Assembly: GCF_008638345.1 (NCBI RefSeq)
Contig: NZ_VTVA01000007.1
Span: forward strand, 56,231-120,230
DNA length: 64,000 nucleotides
DNA from: Pseudomonas saliphila
GTDB lineage: Bacteria > Pseudomonadota > Gammaproteobacteria > Pseudomonadales > Pseudomonadaceae
Direction: 5' to 3'
Part shown: positions 57,809 through 64,000 of the stretch, one piece after another
How the letters are laid out: every line of letters starts with the position of its first letter
How positions within the stretch are numbered: the first letter of the stretch is position 1
Translations under genes and position numbers: made by a program
Notes under the pieces: model-generated
The model's input: only the letters and a program-made list of their open reading frames with translations
Database searches by the model: none
What the model was told of the DNA's origin: nothing

Positions 57809-58933
57809 ATGCGTAGCGTTTTTCGTGAAGACCACAACATGTTCAGGGACCAGGCCCGTCGCTTTGTCGAGAGGGAAATCGTTCCAAATCTGCATGAATG
57901 GGAAAAGGTCGGCATCGTTCCCAAGGAAGTGTGGCTGAAAGCCGGCGAAATGGGCTTGCTGTGTTCAACCGTGCCTGAGAAATACGGCGGTGCGGGTGGG
58001 GATTTTGGACACTCGGCGGTGATGATCGAGGAACTCGCACGCGCCAACGCCACCGCCGTGGGTTTCACCACCCATTCGGAAATCGTCGCACCCTATCTGG
58101 TTGCCTACGGTTCCGAAGAGCAAAAACACAAATGGCTGCCCAAAATGGTCAGCGGCGAGATGATTGGCGTGATTGCGATGAGCGAGCCGGGAATCGGCAG
58201 CGACCTGCGTTCCATGCGCACCGTACTGCGCCAGGATGGCGATGAATACGTAGTGTCTGGTCAGAAAACCTTTATCACCAACGGCGGCAACGCGGATCTG
58301 GTGGTGACGGCTACCAAGCTGGACCCTGCTGGCAAGGATCTTACGCTGGTGTGTGTGGAAACTGACCGGGCCGGATTCTCCAAGGGCCGGTTGCTCGACA
58401 AGATCGGTCTGAAAGGCCAGGACACTGCCGAGCTGTTTTTCGACGACGTGCGTGTACCGGTGAGCAACCGGCTGGGCGAAGAAAATCGGGGATTCAAGTA
58501 CCTCACCCATCAGCTTGCCTGGGAAAGATTGATCATCGCGCTGCGCGCGGCACAGTCGATTGAAACCCTGCTCGAAGAAACAATTACCTATACGCGTGAG
58601 CGCAAGGTCTTTGGCAACACCGTTTTTGATTTCCAGAACACTCGGTTCAAGCTGGCTGAAGTGAAAGCCCAGGCGACCATGTTGCGGGTGTTCGTGGATG
58701 ATTGTCTGGAAAAGGTTATGGCTGGCGAGCTGACCGCCGATGTGGCGGCGATGGCAAAATTGCTCGGTTCGGAAATGCAGGGAAAGATGCTCGACGAGTT
58801 GCTGCAGCTTCACGGTGGCTACGGTTTTATGAGCGAGTACAAGATAGGGCGTGCCTGGGTTGATGCTCGCGTTGCGCGGATCTACGGTGGAACCTCGGAA
58901 ATCATGAAGGAGATTATCAGCAGGAATCTTTGA
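57809..58933 (+). CDS. Acyl-CoA dehydrogenase (short/medium-chain type)
   Basis: A 374-residue homomeric-type acyl-CoA dehydrogenase. It has MFRDQARRFVEREIVPNLHEWEK at the N-terminus, VIAMSEPGIGSDLRSMRT, VSGQKTFITNGGNADL, RKVFGNTVFDFQNTRFKLAEV and the C-terminal GGYGFMSEYKIGRAWVDARVARIYGGTSEIMKEIISRNL, where Glu of TSE is the usual catalytic-base position for one subgroup. AAAGGAG precedes the ATG. It follows the hydratase by 27 bases and likely closes this beta-oxidation unit. Confidence 0.9.
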   Translation: MRSVFREDHNMFRDQARRFVEREIVPNLHEWEKVGIVPKEVWLKAGEMGLLCSTVPEKYGGAGGDFGHSAVMIEELARANATAVGFTTHSEIVAPYLVAYGSEEQKHKWLPKMVSGEMIGVIAMSEPGIGSDLRSMRTVLRQDGDEYVVSGQKTFITNGGNADLVVTATKLDPAGKDLTLVCVETDRAGFSKGRLLDKIGLKGQDTAELFFDDVRVPVSNRLGEENRGFKYLTHQLAWERLIIALRAAQSIETLLEETITYTRERKVFGNTVFDFQNTRFKLAEVKAQATMLRVFVDDCLEKVMAGELTADVAAMAKLLGSEMQGKMLDELLQLHGGYGFMSEYKIGRAWVDARVARIYGGTSEIMKEIISRNL

Positions 58934-58987
58934 CGAGGCCTGGGTCTTCAAATATTGCCGTCCAAAACAACAAGTAGGAGATAGGCC

Positions 58988-59854
58988 ATGTTACTGATCT
59001 GTCGAAATGTCGCTCTGGTTGCCACGATCTTCCTGGTTGCCAATGTGTTTGGTCAGGGCATCCCGGAAGATCGCTACGCCGAAGAGGCGGATCGCGCAAA
59101 GTCGCTTTTGCGCAAAGCCGTCGACCACTATCAGGAGAATGGCGAAAAGGCCATCGCTGCGTTCAGTCGGCAAGGACAGTTCGTTGATGACGAGCTCTAT
59201 GTCTATGTCATCGATACCGAAGGCATCATGCTCGCCAGTGGTGGGCCCTCGGCCAATCTGATTGGGCGAGACGTCAGCCAGGCGCTGAACGACGACTTGA
59301 ACAAGGGCTTCAAGGAAGCGCTGGCCCTGCCGCCAAGCGACACAATACATCATGCCGACTATCGTTGGCAGAACTGGCAGGACGGCCGCGAAGAGCGCAA
59401 GCGGGTCTTTTTCCAACGCGTTGATGGCAAGGTCTTTTCGGTTGGCTATTACATGCCCCGTTCAAGTGAAGGAGAGGCGAAAGCGCTGCTTAATCATGTC
59501 GTGGAGGCAGTAAAGGACAGTCCGCAGCAGACCTTCGAACGAATCAACAAGCTGGACGCTGAGTACCTTCGGGATGATCTCTACGCCTTTGTTGTTGATC
59601 GCGAAACCCAGCGCTTCATTGCCCATGGTTATAATCTGCGCCTGGTCGGCAGTGATTTTCGCAAGTTGCACTCCGCCGACCGACATCCAATTGGCGGCCA
59701 AATCTTGGAGGCCGCTGCGCAGAGCGGGAGTGGTCGTATTCCCTATCTGTGGCCCAATCCGGTAACCCGCAAGAACGAACCGAAAGTGACCCTGTTTGAG
59801 GCGACGGACAGCTATATCGTTGCCGTGGGGTACTACCTGGACGAAGAACAGTAG
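58988..59854 (+). CDS. Exported protein with two Cache domains
   Basis: A 288-residue protein. The signal peptide MLLICRNVALVATIFLVANVFGQG is followed by two similar Cache_2-type repeats: DELYVYVIDTEGIMLASGG...GRDVSQAL...VFSVGYYMPRS and DDLYAFVVDRETQRFIAHG...GSDFRKLH...YIVAVGYYLDEEQ. No kinase or signalling domain follows, so it is a free periplasmic sensor-like protein. It starts 55 bases after the dehydrogenase with AGGAG and ends 14 bases before folM. Ligand binding is the family expectation; a link to catabolism is not shown. Confidence 0.82.
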   Translation: MLLICRNVALVATIFLVANVFGQGIPEDRYAEEADRAKSLLRKAVDHYQENGEKAIAAFSRQGQFVDDELYVYVIDTEGIMLASGGPSANLIGRDVSQALNDDLNKGFKEALALPPSDTIHHADYRWQNWQDGREERKRVFFQRVDGKVFSVGYYMPRSSEGEAKALLNHVVEAVKDSPQQTFERINKLDAEYLRDDLYAFVVDRETQRFIAHGYNLRLVGSDFRKLHSADRHPIGGQILEAAAQSGSGRIPYLWPNPVTRKNEPKVTLFEATDSYIVAVGYYLDEEQ

Positions 59855-59867
59855 CGGTTGCGCTGAT

Positions 59868-60593
59868 ATGCCTGTAGAAGCGCCCATGGAGTCCCGGCCA
59901 GCCGTTCTGATCACTGGCGGCGGTCAGCGCGTAGGTTTGCATTGCGCTCGCCGCCTGGTTGAGGATGGCTTTCAGGTGATAATCAGCTGTCGCCGGCTGA
60001 GAACGGAGTGGCAAACCACTCCGTTGCAGGGCATTGACGTGATCTTGGCTGATTTTTCTACCGTCGCGGGCATTGCAGAGTTCATAGCGACAGTCGCGGC
60101 GAAGCGGCTGCGTTTAAGGGCCATCATCCACAACGCCTCGTTGTGGCTGGAAGACGGGGGGCTGACGCCCGAGCAGTTTCAGCAGATGTGCATGGTCCAT
60201 ATGCAGGCTCCCTACTTGATCAATATGGCGGCTGCGGACTGGTTCGATTCGGGCCCGGCTGACATCATCCATATTACCGATCATGATGCGCTCGGCGGCA
60301 GCGCTGATCATGTCGCCTACCTCGCCACCAAAGCCGGCCTGGAAAACATGACACGGTCCTTTGCAGCTCGTTTCGCGCCGAAGATTAAGGTCAACAGTAT
60401 CGCACCTGCGCTGATCATGTTTAACGACGGTGATAGCGAAGAGTTCAAGAAACATATCCTGTCCCGTTCGGCTCTTGGCGTCGAGCCAGGCCCCGACGTG
60501 GTTTATCAAGCTGTGCGCTATGTGATGGGCAATCCCTATATAACCGGTACTTGCCAGGATCTGAACGGCGGCGGCATGCTCAAATTTGCTTGA
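59868..60593 (+). CDS. folM: Dihydromonapterin reductase FolM (SDR)
   Basis: A 241-residue SDR. It has LITGGGQRVGLHCARRLVEDGFQVIISCR at the N-terminus (the Thr-Gly-x3-Arg-Val-Gly form is typical of FolM and pteridine reductases), IIHNASLWLED, HITDHDALGGSADHVAYLATKAGLENMTR with Tyr and Lys, and NPYITGTCQDLNGGGML. It reduces dihydromonapterin or dihydrofolate and supports the pterin cofactor of phenylalanine hydroxylase in pseudomonads. It lies 9 bases before folE. ATG at 59886 is an alternative start. These housekeeping-type genes mark the right edge of the catabolic block. Confidence 0.85.
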   Translation: MPVEAPMESRPAVLITGGGQRVGLHCARRLVEDGFQVIISCRRLRTEWQTTPLQGIDVILADFSTVAGIAEFIATVAAKRLRLRAIIHNASLWLEDGGLTPEQFQQMCMVHMQAPYLINMAAADWFDSGPADIIHITDHDALGGSADHVAYLATKAGLENMTRSFAARFAPKIKVNSIAPALIMFNDGDSEEFKKHILSRSALGVEPGPDVVYQAVRYVMGNPYITGTCQDLNGGGMLKFA

Positions 60594-60602
60594 GGAAACA
60601 CA

Positions 60603-61163
60603 ATGAGTACAGAGAATATTGCCCTTCAGTATGAGGCAATCTTGCGCGGCCTCGGGGAGGATCCCCAGCGCGACGGGTTGGCGGGGACCCCGCTAAGAGC
60701 AGCCAAAGCCATACAGTTTCTGTGCAAGGGCTATGAGCAATCGCTTGAAGAAATCGTCAACAACGCGCTGTTCGATGCCAAGGGCGACGAGATGGTGATC
60801 GTCAAGGATATCGAGCTCTACTCTCTTTGCGAGCATCATATGTTGCCGTTTGTCGGCAAGGCCCATGTTGCCTATATTCCAACCGGTAAGGTTATTGGTC
60901 TTTCTAAGGTGGCGCGCATTGTAGACATGTTTGCTCGACGCCTGCAGATACAGGAAAACCTGACTCGTCAGATCGCGGAGGCATTGCAGCAGGTGACTCA
61001 GGCTGAAGGGGTGGCCGTAGTGATCGAAGCGAAGCATATGTGCATGATGATGCGCGGAGTTGAAAAACAAAATTCTACTATGTTCAGCTCGGTTATGCTG
61101 GGTGCTTTCCGTGAATCAGGTAACACTCGTCAGGAGTTCCTGCAACTGATTGGCCGGGGCTAA
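60603..61163 (+). CDS. folE: GTP cyclohydrolase I
   Basis: A 186-residue type I GTP cyclohydrolase. It has [25 protein letters not shown], the zinc/substrate segment [22 protein letters not shown] (Cys and His ligands), [30 protein letters not shown] and [23 protein letters not shown] with the third ligand Cys. It converts GTP to dihydroneopterin triphosphate, the entry step to folate and monapterin. Pairing with folM is common in Pseudomonas. Confidence 0.95.
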   Translation: MSTENIALQYEAILRGLGEDPQRDGLAGTPLRAAKAIQFLCKGYEQSLEEIVNNALFDAKGDEMVIVKDIELYSLCEHHMLPFVGKAHVAYIPTGKVIGLSKVARIVDMFARRLQIQENLTRQIAEALQQVTQAEGVAVVIEAKHMCMMMRGVEKQNSTMFSSVMLGAFRESGNTRQEFLQLIGRG

Positions 61164-61185
61164 CCGGCCCATCCATGCTGAGATG

Positions 61186-62016
61186 TCAGGCGTCAGTAGA
61201 AACAGCTAAGTTTTGCCAGCGCTGCATTTCCTGTTTTCTCGAGGCTAATCGGGTTTCAGCCAGCCCGACGGCATCGGAACCCACTATAAAGTGGAGCGGA
61301 GCATCCGGATTCAACGCTAACTCGATTAAAGCCTGGCCAAGCTTCTCTGGTGCTCCGGGTTGTTTATGGTTGTTGTTAGCAGATGATGAGCGAACTTTAT
61401 CAGAGAATGCCTTATATTCGGGAAGGGGTTCGCTGCCAAAGTGAGCTGAACTGTCGTCCAGAAAGTCCGTGCGGAAGGCCCCGGGTGCGACCGAAGTAAC
61501 CTTAATGCCAAAGCCCGCAACTTCCTGTGCCAAGGATTCTGAAAAACCAGCGACGGCAAATTTGGAGGCACTATACACGCTAGCACCCGGCATTCCGACA
61601 AGGCCAGCGATTGATGCAATATTGAAAATATGCCCAGAGCGTTCTTTACGCATCACAGGTAACACCATTCTGCACATGTTGAACAAGCCAAACACGTTGG
61701 TGGCGAACTGATGCTCAACATCGGCAATGCTATTGTCTTCAAACGGGCCCAACTGGCCATAGCCTGCGTTGTTTACCAAAATATCGATTTTACCGAAAGT
61801 GGCGACAGTAGATTCCACTGTCTTCTGGATCTGATCTATTGCTGTGACATCAAGTGCAAGCGTTAGGACTTTATTTACGTCGTAGCCGCGAAACGCTTCG
61901 CTGATCTTCGCAAGTGTCCTTCCGGTTACTACTACATTGTCACCGGCCGAGATGGCGGCATTGGCTATGTGCCAGCCAATGCCTCTATTTGCGCCCGTGA
62001 TTAGCCATGTACGCAT
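61186..62016 (-). CDS. SDR-family oxidoreductase under a dit-like operator
   Basis: A 276-residue classical SDR. It has WLITGANRGIGWHIAN at residues 4-19, DILVNNAGYGQLGPFED, IFNIASIAGLVGMPGASVYSASKFAVAGFSESLAQEV with Ser, Tyr and Lys, and a C-terminal extension typical of the group acting on steroid-like or retinol-like ligands. It is convergent with folE and isolated from the catabolic genes, yet the 21-bp element lies 52 bases before its start. It may therefore be an outlying member of the diterpenoid regulon. Its AT-richer sequence differs from its neighbours, hinting at separate acquisition. Confidence 0.83.
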   Translation of the reverse strand: MRTWLITGANRGIGWHIANAAISAGDNVVVTGRTLAKISEAFRGYDVNKVLTLALDVTAIDQIQKTVESTVATFGKIDILVNNAGYGQLGPFEDNSIADVEHQFATNVFGLFNMCRMVLPVMRKERSGHIFNIASIAGLVGMPGASVYSASKFAVAGFSESLAQEVAGFGIKVTSVAPGAFRTDFLDDSSAHFGSEPLPEYKAFSDKVRSSSANNNHKQPGAPEKLGQALIELALNPDAPLHFIVGSDAVGLAETRLASRKQEMQRWQNLAVSTDA

Positions 62017-62445
62017 TGATTATCCTCCGAAGTTGGCAGCTTTTAGGTGTGTGGTTCGACGAAATTAGACACAAACGCAAAAAGTGTCAATTTATAAGTG
62101 CCGCAGGCCGTGAAGCAGGAGGCGAAGGCTTGCGAGATTACATCGTCTTAGGTATCCGGCATTGCGTTTTGAATGTCCCAAAAACCATTTAGTTAAGGTG
62201 TGGCTCGAAGCAAGCATCAGGGGTAAGCAAGCGGCGCTGTCTCGTTTGTAACAAACGCCCGACGGGCTTGCATAAACTCAAGAGAGCCCGTGGAAGGCTG
62301 GGCGTCAAGATCGACGAATCCGGAGGTCGTCGGTCTCAGCTCAAGTAAGTACGATGAAGTGCCCAATCACAGACGCACAGCGCTATTAGTGATGGTTCGA
62401 GGCGGTCGAAGGCGAATGAGCAAGAAGCGTTCGGACTGGACCTGA
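62017..62445. other. Gene-free stretch after the SDR promoter
   Basis: Apart from the 21-bp element at 62068-62088 I recognise nothing. Open frames are short and without family patterns. It begins a decayed region that extends to the tRNA. Confidence 0.4.
62068..62088. promoter_or_regulatory. 21-bp operator-like element, copy 4 (SDR at 61186)
   Basis: GACAC-N11-GTGTC, a perfect five-base inverted repeat with A-rich centre. It is the most symmetric of the four copies. Confidence 0.7.
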
Positions 62446-63042
62446 TTGGCCGCACAACATCCCGCCCCACATCAGTTCGAATTGCTCGATCAGTTGCAGT
62501 CAGGTGACGCTGTGTTTTCCGAAATGCGATCGGCAAAAGGGCTTGGGCGCATGAATGCGGTCCAAGCGTGGTTAGCATCGAGTGTGCAAAGGTCGGTTCT
62601 GATGCGGGTTCACGATAAAGCTGAGCGGCGAAGAGAAGTCGAGGCTGACGCTCGCTACGCGCCTAGCATTCCGGTAGATGATGGAGGTTGCCCGGCGTCG
62701 TTCGGGCCAGCTTCCCGACTATATCTCTAACCGGTTTGGTGTTACCGAAAAAGTATATGAGCCGCTGAAAATTCTATTGAGCGTTTCCGGTATTTCAGTC
62801 AGTCAGCTGCTGGGAAAGGATTTTTGAAAGTCGAGTCTGGCGCTTACGAGCCCAAGACAGCTCTCATTGAGGGCTTGGCAAGCAACGCCTGGGAGCGCTA
62901 TTTCCTGTTGAGCGTGGACATCTGCCTAACCAGGACGGTTAGCTTCGCGCGCTCATATTGAAGCATGTCTCCGAGTTCTTTTCACGAGGAAAACGACAAC
63001 GATCAGATGCTCGGATCTTACCTAAACGAGCTGAAATAGGCA
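62446..63042 (+). pseudogene. Frameshifted remnant of an unidentified gene
   Basis: Consecutive protein-like segments lie in changing frames: QFELLDQLQSGDAVFSEMR (from about 62476), then LPDYISNRFGVTEKVYEPLK and SVSGISVSQLLGKDF ending at a TGA at 62825, then VESGAYEPKTALIEGLASNAWERYFL in the next frame, then LKHVSEFFSRGKRQRSDARILPKRAE in the third. This is the pattern of a gene broken by several small indels. I do not recognise the family. Confidence 0.5.
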
Positions 63043-63060
63043 TCCCGTCGTCCAGACTGG

Positions 63061-63345
63061 CGTGCGCCCGGCCTTCGCTCGAACGCTCCATGCCGGGTCC
63101 TGTGGTGCCATCCAGCTAGCGAAGCATCTCGGCGCAGAGGTAGCGACCGCCGCCGGTCCGAACATCTGTGCATGGGTCATGAGCCTGGATGCGGATGTGG
63201 CCGTGTATTACAAAAGCGAGCAGTTCGAGACCCTACTCGATGGTTACGATGGCGTTATCAATACTTGGATAAGGCCACACTCGCGACGTCCGTGAGGTGT
63301 GCTGCGGCCAGGTTGGCAACTCATCTCGATCTCATGCCCAGGATG
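63061..63345 (+). pseudogene. Fragment of a zinc-type alcohol dehydrogenase/quinone oxidoreductase gene
   Basis: GAIQLAKHLGAEVAT and DADVAVYYKSEQFETLLDGYDGVINT are the cofactor-binding half of an MDR-family NADP-dependent oxidoreductase. The GxGxxG loop before it is damaged (HAGSCGAIQLAK). Near 63265 the frame shifts, and LDKATLATSVR, the expected continuation, is found in another frame. Neither the N-terminal catalytic domain nor an intact C-terminus is present. Confidence 0.65.
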
Positions 63346-63824
63346 GCATTCTCTAGGGATCTATACTGCTGTATAGCGAATTTCACTAGATTCCACTAGA
63401 TTTGACCATCATTCTTCGCACTGTCTACCGGGCCAGATACGCCTGCGCCTGCATAAGCCGAGATAAACTGCATGTTTCCTTCGGTGAGGGCTTTAACCCT
63501 TCGCCACTAGAACTACAGATCCAGAACGAAACAGATCGCACGAGTCGGCTGTTTCTTCTCTCTGCGCTTGTCTTTAAGGATTTTCAGGCACAGCGGGCAA
63601 TACTCAAAATGTCGGCAACGGCCGCTGCGCATTTAAAGGAGTGGGCGCAGAATGGGCACATTTTGGACACAGAGAGAAATTCGAGAAGATATGCAGGTTG
63701 TGGGCAGTTGTCATCCAAGCGCAGCGACTTAGAACCAGTACAAACGGAGAATGTGCAATACCGAAGGGGAGTCAACGAGAGCTGTTGAGCGAGTGTATCG
63801 CAACTTATTGAATTAGAACAAAAA
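63346..63824. other. Gene-poor stretch before tRNA-Arg
   Basis: The one longer open frame (63402-63788) has no recognisable domain pattern and no convincing ribosome site, so I do not call it a gene. No transposase or integrase is recognised. Confidence 0.4.
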
Positions 63825-63901
63825 TGGCGCACCCGACTGGATTCGAACCAGTGACCCCCGCCTTCGGAGGGCGGTACTCTATCCAGCTGAGCTACGGGTG
63901 C
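63825..63901 (-). tRNA. tRNA-Arg (anticodon CCG)
   Basis: A complete 77-base cloverleaf on the minus strand. It has acceptor GCACCCG pairing with CGGGTGC, a D arm with AGCTCAGCTGGATAGAGT, anticodon stem CCGCC/GGCGG with loop CTCCGAA (anticodon CCG, codon CGG), T arm GGTTCGAATCC and an encoded CCA end. Confidence 0.95.
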
Positions 63902-63962
63902 ATATTGGTAAAGCGTGGCCATTTTGACCTTTAGCCGCATCGTGGCACAAGAGACTGAGTAT

Positions 63963-64000
63963 TGCCTTCGGAGGGCAGTACTCTATCCAGCTGAGCTACG
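63963..64000 (-). tRNA. Partial second tRNA-Arg-like sequence (runs off window)
   Basis: On the minus strand CGTAGCTCAGCTGGATAGAGTA and a TGCC-CTCCGAA-GGCA anticodon arm repeat the 5' half of the tRNA-Arg at 63825. Beyond the anticodon arm no T arm or CCA follows, so this copy is truncated or degenerate. Its 5' end lies outside the window. Confidence 0.6.

Noticed and set aside
63402..63788. 128-codon open frame before the tRNA
   Set aside because: No domain pattern, no convincing ribosome site, and it lies within a decayed region.

Overview
The window looks like the chromosome of a Pseudomonas-type gammaproteobacterium. Supporting signs are a folM-folE pterin pair, GC-rich codon use, short Shine-Dalgarno-led operons with ATGA overlaps, and a tRNA-Arg(CCG) at the right edge. 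It is dominated by a catabolic locus of about 60 kb whose core matches, in gene content and order, the dit cluster for abietane diterpenoids (resin acids) known from Pseudomonas abietaniphila BKME-9 and Burkholderia xenovorans LB400. That assignment rests on recalled family and gene-order knowledge, not on a search.

Layout. 1-5.2 kb: an FkbM-type methyltransferase (possibly cut by the window edge), an OFA-like MFS carrier, an SDR, a lipocalin/AttH-like protein and a DUF1329 exported protein. 5.8-12.1 kb: a leftward operon (tandem-domain CoA transferase, SDR, acyl-CoA dehydrogenase, APH-fold kinase, SDR) ending in an intrinsic terminator. It resembles a CoA-activation and 4-hydroxyacyl-CoA module, but its dehydrogenase carries a stop at codon 3. 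12.3-17.9 kb: three MFS transporters plus a putidaredoxin-type ferredoxin and its FAD reductase. 18.1-23.0 kb: two chemoreceptors around a porin-like protein and a small PBP-like protein. 23.2-30.2 kb: a TetR regulator divergent from a P450-ferredoxin-GMC oxidoreductase-aldehyde dehydrogenase operon and an esterase-like lipoprotein; the ferredoxin has a premature amber codon.

30.4-53.1 kb is the dit core: ferredoxin DitA3, SDR DitB, extradiol dioxygenase DitC, FAH protein DitD, permease DitE, IclR regulator DitR, thiolase-like DitF with a DUF35 partner, DitG, DitH, Rieske dioxygenase DitA1A2, a DUF2889 protein, DitI, CoA ligase DitJ, TetR DitK, then an amidohydrolase, FAH protein, DitN, DitO, an AhpD-like protein, a glutathione peroxidase and P450 DitQ. 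53.3-58.9 kb continues with beta-oxidation-type genes, including a probable two-subunit acyl-CoA dehydrogenase. After a Cache-domain protein come folM and folE, a lone SDR and a decayed region (62-63.8 kb) with frameshifted gene remnants, ending at tRNA-Arg and a partial second copy of it.

Expected working order: P450s and SDRs oxidise the diterpenoid to a 7-oxo aromatic form; DitA1A2A3 dihydroxylates it; DitB rearomatises; DitC opens the ring; FAH and amidohydrolase proteins, the DitF/DUF35 pair, CoA ligase and beta-oxidation enzymes dismantle the rest. The most notable new signal is a 21-bp AT-rich inverted repeat (GACAC-N11-GTGTC type) placed just upstream of five or six genes at four separate loci, including the lone SDR beyond folE, which suggests one regulon, perhaps under DitK.
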